From positions 15,053,106 to 15,117,105 of the forward strand of contig JAUJPP010000005.1 in NCBI GenBank assembly GCA_030562195.1: a stretch of DNA of 64,000 nt, written 5' to 3'. Under the pieces are notes generated by a model. That model was given only the letters and a program-made list of their open reading frames with translations. It had not been told where the DNA came from and did no database searches. Shown here one piece after another: positions 43,990-57,947 of the stretch. Source of the stretch: Nipponacmea schrenckii (Eukaryota; Mollusca; Gastropoda; Lottiidae). The position numbers were made by a program, and so were the translations under genes. Every line of letters begins with the position of its first letter. The stretch's first letter is position 1.

Positions 43990-44016
43990 AAAATGGCGGC
44001 GAAAGTTGCGCATGCG
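43990..44016 (+). promoter_or_regulatory. Representative AAAATGGCGGC + GCGCATGCG box (unit 2)
   Basis: AAAATGGCGGC (43990-44000) is close to the YY1 consensus, and GCGCATGCG (44008-44016) is close to the NRF1 consensus. The pair recurs in the third module of nearly every standard unit. The first motif alone also persists in divergent units 4, 6 and 7. Function is inferred from motif similarity only. Confidence 0.4.
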
Positions 44017-44573
44017 GCCTTGATTTTATTTTCTTCGCTTTTTTGTATGGCTAATGGCTACCCGATGATACAAGTTTGAATCTCATACATTAATAAAACC
44101 GGAAGTTATTCAACCGGACGTAAAACTCTATTTTTCGCAAAAACCGGAAGTGACGCAAAAATTTTGACCTACTTTTTGGAAATCATTCCATGGGCTACAT
44201 ATACTCAATTTTTTTTAAGATAAATCGGTCTTTGAATAACAAAGTTGCAAAAATGTGCAAAATACGGCAAAAAAATGTGTGCTACGAATTTTCGAATTTT
44301 GAAATTTTGAAATTGCTATCTTGTTGGAAATTATTTCAAGTTTCCAAAAATGCAAACCCGACGAAAATCGATTGAAAATTGCGACTTCTAGAGCCACTGA
44401 CCGACTTTTTAGATATGTTGTAATGCAGCACTTCCGGTTTTGCAAAAATGTTCCAATTTATATTTAATAGAAACGTCGCCACGACAGAAGGTGTAGAGAA
44501 GTTGTGAAATTGCTGCAACTCTTGCAGCCTAGGCTGTGTGCCCTGTGTAAATTTCAAAAAAAAAAAAAACTAG

Positions 44574-46661
44574 AGCCACACGTGGCACAGAGTGGGACTT
44601 TGCTAACGTTGCAAAATTGCAACAAACAGGCCGAAACATCTGATTTTCTGGGAGAAACTGGCCAAAGCAACGAGGTATCTGTGTGCAAAGAATTTTTTGG
44701 AAAAATGTTATTTCCTACAGATGTAAAGCGCTGACCGATATAACTGGTAAATTGGAAGTTTACCCGAATGTGCCACGCCCATCTAATTTACTTTTGCGTA
44801 AATCTAATCTCATATAAAATATATATTCATGGTACAAATTTGAAGCTTGTACATCTAATAGATCACGAGATATACACAAATACGTTTCAAAAAAGCAAAA
44901 TGTACTTTAATTTTAAAAGTCCAAAAATTAAATTTTCATTTTAAAAAAATTTTGTTGTGCATCGCTGGAAAGAGGACAAAAGGCGCCTTGGGAATGTGAA
45001 AAAAATAACCCTCTAAATTAATTAGGTCACGCTCTAGAGCAGTCCAACGTTGCAAATTTTGCTGCTTTCGAGCAGCTATAAAACCGGAAATAGACGTCAG
45101 AAGTCTAATGCCAAATTGTCAACTGATAGCTAAAGTCAGTGACCAATGACCTTGTAAAGGTCAAGGTCACCAAAGGTCAAAGTCACTAGAAATAAGCCCC
45201 CAAACTAAAAAAAAAACTGATTTTTTGCAAATATCGCAAAATTGCAACAAACAGGCAGAAACATTTGATTTTTTGGGATAAACTGGCCAAAGTAATGAGA
45301 TATATGTATGCAAGTTACTTTTTTGAAAAACGTTATTTACTGCAGCCGTAATTCGCTGACCGATATAAATGGTAAATTTGAAGTTCACCCGGATGTGCCA
45401 CGCCCATCTCGTTTTTTTGGAGGGGAATCTAATCATATTCAAAATGTATATTCACAGTAAAAATTTGAAGCTTGTACAGCTAATAGATCACGAGATATAC
45501 ACACATACATTTCAAGCAAGCAAAAATACGGCAAAATGTACTTTTCTTTGAAAAAATCAAAAAATTCAATTTTCATTTTACAAACTTTTGTTATATATCG
45601 TTGGAAAGAGGACAAAAAACAATCAAAGAATCTGAAAAAATTAACACTCTAAATTAATTAGGTCACGCTCTAGAGCAGCCCAAAGTTGCGAATTTTGCTG
45701 TTTTCGGGCAGCTAAAAAACCGGAAGTAGACGTCGGAGGTCAAAGTTCAAAGTATCAACTGATAGCCAAGGTCAATGACCTTTGACCTACTAAAGGTCAT
45801 GGTCACCAAAGGTCAAGGTCACGAGAAATAAGCCCCCAAACTTTGAAAAAATTCAACCGGATATTGCAAAAATGCAAAAGCGAAATTAAAAAATCGACTT
45901 CCAATGTTTTTTTGCAATTTTTATGTTCTTTCATTTGACACCAAAATCATTTCAATCGGATAAGCCATAATGTCTGAATTAAATTCGCGCAATTTCAGAA
46001 AAATCAAAATGGCGGCGAAAGTTGCGCATGCGGCCTTGATTTTATTTTCTTCGCTTTTTTGTATGGCTAATGGCTACCCGATGATACAAGTTTGAATCTC
46101 ATACATTAATAAAACCGGAAGTTATTCAACCGGACGTAAAACTCTATTTTTCGCAAAAACCGGAAGTGACGCAAAAATTTTGACCTATTTTTTGGGAAAT
46201 CATTCCATGGGCTACATATACTCAATTTTTTTAAGATAAATCGGTCTTTAAATAACAAAGTTGCAAAAATGTGCAAAATACGGCAAAAAAATGTGTGCTA
46301 CGAATTTTCGAATTTTAAAATTTTTGAAATTGCTATCTTGTTGGAAATTATTTCAAGTTTCCAAAAATGCAAACCCGACGAAAATCGATTAAAAAATTGC
46401 GACTTCTAGAGCCACTGACCGACTTTTTGGGTTTATGTTGTAATGCAGCATTTCCCGGGTTTTGCAAAAATGTTCCAATTTATATTTAATAGAAACGTCG
46501 CCACGACAGAAGGTGTAGAGAAGTTGTAAAATTTTGCTGCAACTCTTGCAGCCTAGGCTGTGTGCCCTGTGTAAATTTCGAAAAAAAAAAAAAAAAAAAA
46601 AAAAAGAATTGACAAACCGATAACAAACTGGGACTTTGCGGTAGCAAAGTCCCACAACTAG
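44574..46661 (+). repeat. Array unit 3
   Basis: Near-duplicate of unit 2. It ends with a ~25-nt poly-A, AATTGACAAACCG, and the hairpin TGGGACTTTGC-GGTA-GCAAAGTCCCA (46629-46654), then CAA and CTAG (46658-46661). Confidence 0.85.
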
Positions 46662-48330
46662 ATCCCCAGGCTTCGCGAGGTTCTGACGCAGTGCGTAGCA
46701 GTTTTGATATACGCTTTAAAACTGCCCCTTAAAGTATCCTTTAAAAACAGTAACGTTATTTTTACAGAGTATAAGTCGTTTTATTTCAAAGCATAATTGG
46801 TTCGCCGAAACTAGTGTCATGTAGATCCCCCAAAAACGCATAATTCAACAACCAGTTTTTAACGATGAATCTCGCAATTTTCAAATGGTGATAAAACGGA
46901 AAGTATGCATCGTACATCAAAATATAATATATAAAATGGATAGATCTTTTCGAGAGCTATCACATTTGTGCAGCTCACAAGGTCACCAAAGGTCAAGGTT
47001 ACAATATACGACCATTCGAAGTTTTTATATATTACTTTCGGTCAAAATATAAAAATAAAAAATCAAAATTCAAAAATGGGTTTTTCCAAATATAATTCAG
47101 GAATCGATAAAACATTCTATAGGCATCAAAATTACGCGAATCGTAGCTTCTCCAGAGGCCCAATTTCGATTTAAAGAAAATTACGCACAGTTAGTAGAGA
47201 AGAAAATATAAAATTTCCAAATTTTAAAAAAAGCGCATTTTTGGTGGAAATATGTGGTTTAATATATCATTACAAAGAGCAGATGAATCCTAATAAGATT
47301 CAATATAAATATTTGTTATTTATAAATTAATTCACGTGACAGAGCTCGTTGAAAAAAAAAAATCACAAATTTCGATCGGCTATAAAACCGGAAGTAGCCC
47401 ATCGGACAACACAAATGAATATATCAGGGGATAGATATCATCAAGGGCAATAAATCGTGTTCAGGTCACAATGTCACCAAAGGTCAAGGTCAAAAAATAT
47501 GGGCCTTTAAAGTTTTTGTCATTACCAATAAAATTAAAATGGAAATAAAAAAAAAATCAAAATCAAAATTCAAAAATCGGCTCCCAAATAAAGTTGCGCA
47601 ATCGACTCTACTCATAAGATATAAAAAAAATAACGAAAATCGCTTTATCCCCTAAATTTGAATTTGAAATTTTACAAAAGTTTGACATTTCAATATGGCG
47701 GCTTATCGTTTGCTTCCGGTCTGGATTTTTTCATCTTCTTTTTTTTTGTATGACTATTTCAAGCATATCGCAAAAAGAATTTTTGAAATATCTTGAAAAT
47801 TCCGGAAGTTGAATTGTTAAAGTTCAAAAGCGAAAAAACGTCAAAACCGGAAGTCATTTAGAAAATTTGAATAATGATTTTTGATCGCATTAAAAGTGTC
47901 TATCTACCTTATAAGTTTTCAAGTGGATGGGAAAAAAAATTCTAAAAGTTGATAAAAACGAAAAAAATTTAAAATTTAAAAAGTCAGCTACAAAAGTAAT
48001 GAAATCAGCAGTTTAAAAATGCAGTTATGTAGCTAGCAATTAAAAGAAGCTATAAAAAGTAGTTCTGTCAAAATCAGTTGAAAAATAGAGGTAATAAATG
48101 GCAAAAACCAAAACGAAGCCATTGCCCACAGCTCGTTTCCGGTCACTCTGAATGACGTCATTTTACATTTAAAAAATAGTAGTCTCGCAGTTTGAATGGC
48201 AGACAGCAACAGGTAGTTTGCAGCAAGTTGCCTTCTTTGAAAATAATCGAGGGTAAAATTCGAAAAAAAAAAAAAAAAAAAAGACATTTCGAAAACAAAG
48301 CAGTGCGTTCGATGAACGCACTGCAACTAG
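46662..48330 (+). repeat. Array unit 4 (divergent family)
   Basis: Different sequence from the other units over most of its 1669 bp, but the same plan. An early copy of the stem sequence (GCAGTGCG at 46688-46695) lies near its start. It has AGGTCA-rich blocks (about 46980 and 47480), ATATGGCGGC (about 47694), CCGGAAGT motifs and a poly-A (about 48263-48282). It ends with the hairpin GCAGTGCGTTC-GAT-GAACGCACTGC (48300-48324), AA and CTAG (48327-48330). Its hairpin is unrelated in sequence to the standard stem but equal in stem length and position. Confidence 0.8.
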
Positions 48331-50432
48331 AGCCACACGTGGCACAGAGTGGGACTTTGCTAACGTTGCAAAATTGCAACAGACAGGCCGAAACATCAGA
48401 TTTTCTGGGAGCATATGGCCAAAGCAACGAGGTATCTGTGTGCAAAGATTTTTTTGGAAAAACGTTATTTCCTATTGACGTAATTCGCTTTACCTATATA
48501 AATGCTAAATTGAAAGTTTACCCGGATGTGCCACGCCCATCTCATTTGTTTTTTGCGTAAATCTAATAACATTCAAAATATATATTCACGGTACAAATTT
48601 GAAGCTTGTACATTTAAAAGATCACGAAATATGCACAAATACATTTCAAAAAAAGGCCCAAAAAGTACTTTAATTTTAAAGTGCAAAAATTAAATTTTAA
48701 TTTTAAAAACTTTTGTTATACATTGTTGGAAAGTGGACAAAAAGCCCCTTAAGAATCTGAAAATAATTTAAAACCCATAAATTAATTAGGTCACGCTCTA
48801 GAGCAGTCCAAAGTTGTGAATTTTTTCTGTTTTTTAGGCAGCTATAAAAAACCCGGGAAATGGACGTCGGAGGTCAAATGTCAAAGTATTAAATGATAGA
48901 CACGGTCAATGACCTTTGACCTACTAAAGTTCAAGGTCACCAAGGGTCAAGGTCACGAGAAATAAGCTTCCAAAATTAGAAAAAAAATATTAACTGGTTT
49001 CCTATCTTCGAAAAATTGCAACAAACAGGCCGAATTATCTGATTTTCTGGAATAAACTGGCCAAAGCAATGAGGTATCTGTGTGCAAAGTACTTTTTTAA
49101 AAAAAAGGGTATTTTCTGCAGCCGTAATTCGCTGACCCCTATAAATGGTAAATCGGAATTTTACACGGATATGCCACGCCCATCTCATTTTTTTTTATAT
49201 AAATCAAATCACATTCAAAATGAATATTCACGGTACAAATTTGAAGTTTGTACATCTAATAGATCACGAGATATACATACATACATTTCAAGCAAACGTA
49301 AATACGGCAAAATATACTCAAATTTTCAAAAATCAAAAACTTCAATTTTCATTTTAAAAACTTTTGTTATACATCGTTGGAAAGAGGACAAAAAGCACTT
49401 TAAGAATCTGAAAAAAAATAACACTCTAAATTAATTAGGTCACGCTCTAGAGCAGTTCAAAGTTGCGAATTTTGCTGTTTTTGGGCAGCTATAAAACCGG
49501 AAGTAGACGTCGGAGGTCAAAGGTCAAAGTATCAACTGATAGCCAAGGTCAATGACCTTTGACCTGCTAAAGGTCATGGTCACCAAAGGTCAAGGTCACG
49601 AGAAAAAAAGCCCCCAAACTTTGAAAAAATTCAACCGGATGTTGCAAAAATGCAAAAGCGAAATTCAAAAATCGACTTCCAATGTTTTTTTGCAATTTTT
49701 TTGTTCTTTCATTTGACACCAAAAAACATCTCAATCGGATAAGCCCTAATGTCTGAATTAAATTCGCTCAATTTCAGAAAAATCAAAATGGCGGGGGAAA
49801 GTTGCGCATGCGGCCTTGATTTTATTTTCTTCGCTATTTTGTATGGCTAATGGCTACCCGATGATACAAGTTTGAATCTCATACATTAATAAAACCGGAA
49901 GTTATTCAATCGGACGTAAAACTCTATTTTTCGCAAAAACCGGAAGTGACGCAAAAATTTTTACCTACTTTTTGGAAATCATTCTATGGGCTACATAAAA
50001 CTCAATTTTTTTTAAAATTAATCGGTCTTTAAATAACAAAGTTGCAAAAATGTGCAAAATACGGCAAAAAAATGTGTGCTACGAATTTTCGAATTTTGAA
50101 ATTTTGAAATTGCTATCTTGTTGGAAATTGTTTCAAGTTTTCAAAAATGCAAACCCGACGAAAATCGGTCCAAAAATGCGAGTTCTAGAGCCACTGACCG
50201 ACTTTTTAGACATGTTGCAATGCAGCACTTCCGGTTTTGCAAAAAAAGTTCCAATTTATATTTAATAGAAACGTCGCCGCAACAGATGGTCTAGAGAAGT
50301 TGTGAAATTGCTGCAACTATTGCAGCCTAGGCTGTGTGCCCTGTGTAAATTTCGAAAAAAAAAAAAAAAAAAAAAAGAATTGACAAACCGAAAACAAACT
50401 GGGACTTTGCGGTAGCAAAGTCCCACAACTAG
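48331..50432 (+). repeat. Array unit 5
   Basis: Standard unit, GGGAGCATATGGCC subtype, three modules. Ends poly-A, AATTGACAAACCG, hairpin TGGGACTTTGC-GGTA-GCAAAGTCCCA (50400-50425), CTAG (50429-50432). Confidence 0.85.
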
Positions 50433-51832
50433 AGCCACACGTGGCACAGAGTGGGACTTTGCTAACGTCGCAAATTGCAAAAAAACAGACAGAAACATCT
50501 GATTTTCTGGGATAAACTGGCCAAAGCAATAAGGTATCTGTGTGCAAGGTAATTTTTAAAAAAAAATTATTTCCTACAAACGTAATACGCTGACCCATAT
50601 ATATGGAAAACTGAAAATTTACCCGGATGTGCCACGCCCATCTAATTCTTTTCAGCGTGAATCTAATCACATTCAAAATGTATAAATTTACAGTACAAAT
50701 TTGAAGTTTGTACATCCAATAGATCACGAGATATACACCATACATTTCAAAAAAACGTAAATACGGCAAAATGTACTTTTATTTTCAAAAATCAAAAATT
50801 TCAATTTTTTATTTTAAAAAAATTTTGTTATAGATCGCTGGAAAGAGGACAAAAAGCACCTTAAAAATCTAAAAAAATTAACCCTCTAAATTAATTTTGG
50901 TCACACTCTAGAGCAGTCCAAAGTTGCGAATTTTGCTGTTTTCAGGCAGCTATAAAACCGGAAGTTGATATTTGAGGTCAAAGGTCAAAGTGTCAACTAA
51001 TAGCCAAGGTCAATGACCTTTGACCTACTAAAGGTCAAAGTCACCCCAAAAGGGCAAGGTCACGAGAAATAAGCCCCCAAACTTCGAAAAAATTCAACCG
51101 GATGTTGCAAAATTGCAAAAGCGAAATTCAAAAATCGGCTCCCACAGTTTTTTTCGTAATCCCACTAAAGCTACAAGAAATGTAAACATCGCGGAAATTA
51201 GACATTACCCTGAGGCCCCCCTTTTGAGTTTTTCAAAAAAAATGACATTTCAAGATGGCGGCCAAAGTTTCACTTCCGGTCCGGATTTTTTCTTCTTCAT
51301 TTTTTTGTCTTCTAATTTAATTAAGATTGACATAAATTTTGTTGCGATACATTTAATTACAGCAAAAGTAGGTCAACCGGAAGTTTTTAAACCCCTTTTT
51401 TCGTTGAAACCGGAAATGAAGCAAAAATTTTGACTCTGCCAATGTTTTTAAAAATTTATGACACTTGAAGGCACCCAAATTTTCAGATCAATCGGTCTTA
51501 AAAAAAGCAAAGTTGCAAAAAAGTGCAAAATACGGCAAAAAAATGTGTGCTATGAATTTTCGAATTTCGAATTTTTTCAACTGCTATCTTGTTGGGGAAA
51601 CTAGTTCAAGTTTTTAAAAAAAGCAAACCCGAAGAAAAAACGATCAAAAAAATTTCGACATCTAGAGCCATTTTGCTACTTTTAAGGTTTTTTGCAATGT
51701 GCAAATATCAGCTGTGCAAAAATGTTCCAATTTATATTCATTTTGAAACGTTGCCACTACAGAAGGTCTGGAGAAGTTGTGAAAATTTCTGCAACTGCTG
51801 CAGCCTAGGCTGTGTGAGGTGTGTAAATTTCG

Positions 51833-51866
<34 letters not shown>

Positions 51867-51917
51867 ATTTCGTAAACAAAAATGGGACTTTTTCGGTAGC
51901 AAAGTCCCACAAACTAG
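50433..51917 (+). repeat. Array unit 6 (shorter, divergent third module)
   Basis: Only one 630-bp module, then a third module of a different subtype with CAAGATGGCGGCC (about 51252) and GTTTCACTTCCGGTCC. Poly-A of ~30 nt. The hairpin is imperfect (left arm TGGGACTTTTTC at 51883, right arm GCAAAGTCCCA), followed by CTAG at 51914-51917. Confidence 0.75.
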
Positions 51918-53088
51918 AATTGCTTACAATTAAAGAACGTATTTCGAGAGCCTTAAAATATTATGTAGGCTAAATTTGCAATTACCTACATCTAGACAAT
52001 ATATTGAATATCATTTGACCTAGTTTTCAAAGTCATAAAATAATTAGGTCACACCTTCCGTAACGGTTAATGATGGCGAAAATATGAAAATTATCAATTT
52101 TTGCTGTATTTAAGTACACTTATCTCTATGAATTTTTTAAGTAAGCCAAATTAAAAAATATCTACTCGTAGACAATATATTGAATATTATTTGACCTAAT
52201 TTTCAAGGTCATAGATTAAGTGGGTCACACCTTCCGTAGCCGTTAAAGTGACCTAATTTTGAAAAAATCGAAATTTAAATAATTCGAAAGAAAATACGAA
52301 ATTTGAAAATCGGTCTCCAAGAAAAGGTAGATAATGATCCATTGTATCTATGTGCTAAATTTCATCAAAATCGGTCTATCAGTAGTGTCTGAATTTCGGA
52401 TTTAAGAATTGTAACAAAAATTCAAAATGGCGGCCGATATGGCAGCTTGACCTAATTATTTAGGTCAAATCAATTACTATTGACAAGTTATTTATAAAAC
52501 AGTTTTCACTTTTCACCTAGCAGTTATAGACCGGAAGTTACGTAATTACGTCATTTGAGGCTAAACCGGAAGTAGAATTTTTTTTTTCACATTTTTTCAA
52601 AAATTATAATCATATCGCCTATCAACTGGTAAAGTTTCAAAATTTTACCATTTATATTAAAGGAGAAATCACGGTCTGAAATTTTTGCCGATGACCCTTG
52701 AATATTGAATTGCAAATCGTGGGTAAAATATTTAACCTAATTGCATAAAACCTATAATTGTTAGTTGACAAATACATTGAAGTTTTCAAATCTGAAAATC
52801 CGGTCAAAATCGAACCGAAAATAAACTTGCTAAAGCAAAAAAACCTCAACTTCCGGTTTTCACTTCCTGTCAGAGATAGAACTTCCGGTTTTGTTTTATT
52901 TGATAATAGAAATCATTCTAAGATCAACTGTAGATTTAGAATTTCTGCACCTTTTACCAGTTTGTCTGCAAACTCATCCAAGAATTACAAAAAAAAAAAA
53001 AATAAAATAAAATAATCCGAACGATTACAATACGTTTTCGCCAAAGTCGAAATACGTAAAAAAAAAGACAAACCGAAAACAAACCTAG
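51918..53088 (+). repeat. Array unit 7 (divergent, no terminal hairpin)
   Basis: Starts AATTGCTTACAATTAAAG. It shares only motifs with the standard units: AATTAGGTCACACCTTCCG, AAAATGGCGGCC (about 52421), and several ACTTCCGGT/ACCGGAAGT. It ends with GACAAACCGAAAACAAAC and CTAG (53085-53088). Confidence 0.65.
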
Positions 53089-54722
53089 AGCCACATGTGG
53101 CACAGAGTGGGACTTTGCTAATGTCGCAAATTGCAAGCAACTTTGATGAAACATGTATGTAACTATTTTGAATATTTGAATAAATAGTGTTTAAAAAAAA
53201 GTATCTCCTTTATTGAAGAGTTCTACTTTTAGCGTGCCTGGAACGGTTCCGAGAACGGTTCTCACTCGACAACGTAAACCTCCAGTAATAACATATGAAT
53301 GATAGTATAAAGCAATAGTAATTATAAACGGAAATACAAAAATTGGAAAAATGGAAATTCTAAAACCCGTTCCCTTTTTTGAAGCCTTTGTTCAAAATAT
53401 CTGACTTTCTGGTATAAAATGGCCAAAGCATCGAGGTACCTGTGTGCAAAGTACTTTTTTGAAAAACGTTATTTCCTACAGACGTAAAGCGCTGACCGAT
53501 GTAAATGGTAAATGGGAAGTTTACCCGGATGTGCCACGCCCATCTCATTTTGTTGGCGTAGGTCTAATCACATTCACAATGTATATGCACGGTACAAATT
53601 TGAAGCATGTACATCTAATAGATCACGAGATATACACACATACATTTCTAAAAAACGTCAATACGGCAAAATGTACTTTTATTTTAAAAAATCAAAAATT
53701 TCAATTTTCATTTTACAAACTTTTGTTATATATCGTTGGAAAGAGGACAAAAAGGGCCTTAAGAATCTGAAAAGATTAACACTCTAAATTAATTAGGTCA
53801 CGCTCTAGAGCAGTCCAAAGTTGCGAATTTTGCTGTTTTAGGGCAGCTATAAAACCGGAAGTAGGCGTCGGAGGTCAAAGGTCAAAGTATCAACTGATAG
53901 CCAAGGTCAATGACCTTTGACCTACTTAAGGTCACGGTTATCAAAGGTCAAGGTCACGAGAAATAAGCCCCCAAACTTCGAAAAAATTCAACCGGATGTT
54001 GCAAAAATGCAAAAGCGAAATTCAAAAATCGACTTCCAATGTTTTTTTGCAATTTTTATGTTCTTTCATTTGACACCAAAATCATCTCAATCGGACAAGC
54101 CATAATCTCTGAATTAAATTCGCACAATTTCAGAAAAATCAAAATGGCGGCGAAAGTTGCGCATGCGGCCTTGATTTTATTTTCTTCGTTTTTTTGTATG
54201 GCTATTGGCTACATGATGAAACAAGTTTGAATGTCATACATTAATAAAACCGGAAGTTATTCAACAGGACGTAAAACTCCATTTTTTGCAGAAACCGGAA
54301 GTGACGCAAAAATTTTGACCTACTTTTTGAAAATAGTTTCATGGGCTTCTTATGCTCAATTTTTTTCAGATCGATCACACTAAAAACAAAAAAGTTGCAA
54401 AAAATTGCAAAATACGGCAAAAATATGTGTGCTACGAATCTTTGAAAATTGAAATTTTTGAACTGCTATCTGATCAGAAGTTACTTGCAGATTACAAAAA
54501 TGAAAACCCGAAGAAAATCGATCAAAAATTGCGACAGCTAGAGCCAATTTGCTACTTTTTAGGTTTGTTGCAACGCAGCACTTCCGGTTTTGCAAAAATG
54601 TTCCATTTTATATTTATGCAACACGTCGCCACTACAGAAGGTCTAGAGAAGTTGAGTCAATGTTGCAACTATTGCAGTCTAGGCGCAGTGAGGTGTGTAA
54701 ATTTCGAAAAAAAAAAAACTAG
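53089..54722 (+). repeat. Array unit 8
   Basis: Starts like a standard unit (CCACATGTGGCACAGAG), but about 250 bp after the start is unrelated sequence (about 53145-53395). It then resumes as a standard second module and third module. Ends poly-A, CTAG, without hairpin. Confidence 0.75.
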
Positions 54723-55973
54723 AGCCACACGTGGCACAGAGTGGGACTTTGCTAACGTTGCCAAATTGCAACAGACAGGCCAAAACATCTGATTTTCTGG
54801 GAGCATATGGCCAAAGCTACGAGGTATCTGTGTGCAAAGAATTTTTTGGAAAAACGTTATTTCCTACTGACGTAATTCGCTGACCTATATAAATGCTAAA
54901 TTGAAAGTTTACCCGGATGTGCCACGCCCATCTCATTTTTTTTTGCGTAAATCTAATAACATTCAAAATATATACTCACGGTACAAATTTGAAGCTTGTA
55001 CATTTAAAAGATCACGAGATATGGTGACGCTCTAGAGCAGTCCAAAGTTGAAAATTATGCTGTTTTCGGGGAGTTATAAAACCGGAAGTAGACGTCGGAG
55101 GTCAAAGGTCAAAGTATCAACTGATAGCCAAGGTCAATGACCTTTGACCTACTTAAGGTCAAGGCCATCAAAGGTCAAGGTCATCAAAGGTCAAGGTCAC
55201 GAGAAATAAGCTCCCAAACTTCGAAAAAATTCAACCGGATGTTGCAAAAATGCGAAAGCGAAATTCAAAAATCGACTTCCAATGTTTTGTTGCAATTTTT
55301 ATGATCTTTCATTTGACACCAAAATTATCTCAATCGGACAAGCCATAATGTCTGAATTAAATTCGCTCAATTTCAGAAAAATCAAAATGGCGGCGAAAGT
55401 TGCGCATGCGGCCTTGATTTTATTTTTTTCGTTTTTTTGTATGGCTAATGGCTACCCGATGAAACAAGTTTGAATCTCATACATTAATAAAATCGGAAGT
55501 TATTAAACCAGACGTAAAACTCCATTTTTTTGCAAAAACCGGAAGTGACGCAAAAATTTTGACCTACTTTTTGAAAATCATTTCGTGGGCTTCTTATGCT
55601 CATTTTTTTTTAGATGAATCGCACTAAAAACAACAAAGTTGCAAAAAATTGCAAAATACGGCTAAAAAATGTGTGCAACGAATTTTTGAAAATTGAAATG
55701 TTTGAACTGCTATCTGATCAGAAGTTACTTGCAGATTACAAAAATGAAAACCGGAAGAAAATTGATCAAAAATTGCGCCAGCTAGAGCCAATTTGCTACT
55801 TTTTAGACAAGTTGCAACGCAGCACTTCCAGTTGTGCAAAAATGTTTCATCTTATATTCATTAGAAACGTCGCCAATACAGAAGGTCTGGAGAAGTTGAG
55901 AAAAAATTGCAACTATTGCAGCCTAGGCTGTGTGAGGTGTGTAAATTTCGAAAAAAAAAAAAAAAAAAAAAAG
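54723..55973 (+). repeat. Array unit 9 (internal deletion)
   Basis: Standard start of the CATATGGCC subtype, which jumps at about 55023 from the middle of the first module to the AGGTCA-rich end of a module. The third module is complete. The poly-A is followed by a 5'-truncated start of unit 10 (ACGTGGCACAGAG), so the CTAG is lost here. Confidence 0.75.
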
Positions 55974-57947
55974 ACGTGGCACAGAGTGGGACTTTGCTAA
56001 CGTTGCAAAATTGCAACAAACAGCCCGAAACATTTGATTTTCTGGGAGAATCTGGCCAAAGCAACGAGGTATCTGTGTGCAAAGTACTTTTTTGAAAAAC
56101 GTTTTTTCCTACAGATGTAAAGCGCTGACCGATATAAGTGAGGAATTGGAAGTTTACCCGGATGTGCCACGCCCATCTCATTTATTTTGGCGTAAATCTA
56201 ATCACATTTGAAATATATATTCGCGGTACAAATTTGAAGCTTGTACAACTAATAGATCACGAGATATACACAAATCTAAAAGTGCAAAAATTAAATTTTT
56301 ATTTTCAAAATTTTTGTTAAACATCGCTGGAAAGTGGACAAAAAGCGCCTTAAGAATCTGAAAAAAATAACCCTCTAAAATAATTAGGTCACGCTCTAGA
56401 GCAGTCCAAAGTTGTATATTTTGCTGTTTTCGGGCAGATATAAAACCAGAAGTAGACGTCGAAGGTAAAATATCAATTTGTCAACTGAAAGCCAAAGTCC
56501 GTGACCTATGACCTTGTAAAGCTCAAGGTCACCAAAGGTCAAGGTCACGAGAAAGAAGCCCCACAACTCGAAAAATAACTGATACTTGTTGCTAGTGTTA
56601 CAAATTGCAACAAACAGGCCGAAGCATCTGATTTTTCGGGATCCACTGGCCAAAGCAATGAGGTATCTGTGTGCAAGGTACTTTTTTTTAAAACGTTATT
56701 TCCTACAGCCGTAATTCGCTGACCTATATAAATGGTAAAATGGAATTTTACCCGGATGTGCCACGACCATCTCATTTTTTTATATGACTGTAATCACTTT
56801 CAAAATGTATATTCACGTTACAAATTTGAAGCATGTACATCTAATAGATCACGAGATATACAAACATACATTTCTAAAAAACGTCAATACGGCAAAATGT
56901 ACTTTTATTTTCAAAATCAAAAAATTCAATTTGCATTTTAAAAACCTTTGTTATACATCGTTGGAAAGAGGACAAAGAGCACTTTAAGAATCTGAAAAAA
57001 TAACACTCTAAATTAATTAGGTCACGCTCTAGAGCAGTCCAAAGTTGCGAATTTCGCTGTTTTTGGGCAGCCATAAAACCGGAAGTAGACGTCGGAGGTC
57101 AAAGGTCAAAATATCAACTGATAGCCAAGGTCAATGACCTTTGACCTACTAAAGGTCATGTTCACCAAAGGTCAAGGTCACGAGAAATAAGCCCCCAAAC
57201 TTTGAAAAAATTCAACCGGATGTTGCAAAAATGCAAAAGCGAAATTCAAAAATCGACTTCCAATGTTTTTTTGCAATTTTTATGTTCTTTCATTTGACAC
57301 CAAAATCATCTCAATCGGATAAGCCATAATCTCTGAATTAAATTCGCTCAATTTCAGAAAAATCAAAATGGCGGCGAAAGTTGCGCATGCGGCCTTGATT
57401 TTATTTTCTTCGTTTTTTTGTATGGCTAATGGCTACATGATGAAACAAGTTTGAATCTCATACATTAATAAAACCGGAAGTTATTCAACCGGACGTAAAA
57501 CTCCATTTTTTGCAGAAACCGGAAGTGACGCAAAAATTTTGACCTACTTTTTGAAAATAGTTTCATGGGCTTCTTATGCTCAATTTTTTTCAGATCGATC
57601 ACACTAAAAACAAAAAAGTTGCAAAAAATTGCAAAATACGGCAAAAAAATATGTGCTACGAATCTTTGAAAATTGAAATTTTTGAACTGCTATCTGATCA
57701 GAAGTTACTTGTAGATTACAAAAATGAAAACCCGAAGAAAATCGATTAAAAATTGCGACAGCTAGAGCCAATTTGCTACTTTTTAGGTTTGTTGCAACGC
57801 AGCACTTCCGGTTTTGCAAAAATGTTCCATTTTATATTTATGCAACACGTCGCCACTACAGAAGGTCTATAGAAGTTGATTCAATGTTGCAACTATTGCA
57901 GTCTAGGCGCAGTGAGGTGTGTAAATTTCGAAAAAAAAAAAAACTAG
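55974..57947 (+). repeat. Array unit 10
   Basis: Its two 630-bp modules are almost identical to those of unit 13, about 6.19 kb further on. Ends poly-A, CTAG (57944-57947), no hairpin. Confidence 0.8.

Larger units (their letters stand above)
42557..44573 (+). repeat. Array unit 2
   Basis: Subtype with GGGAGAAACTGGCC. Nearly identical to unit 3 through both 630-bp modules and most of the third, indicating a recent duplication. Ends poly-A then CTAG, with no hairpin. Confidence 0.85.
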
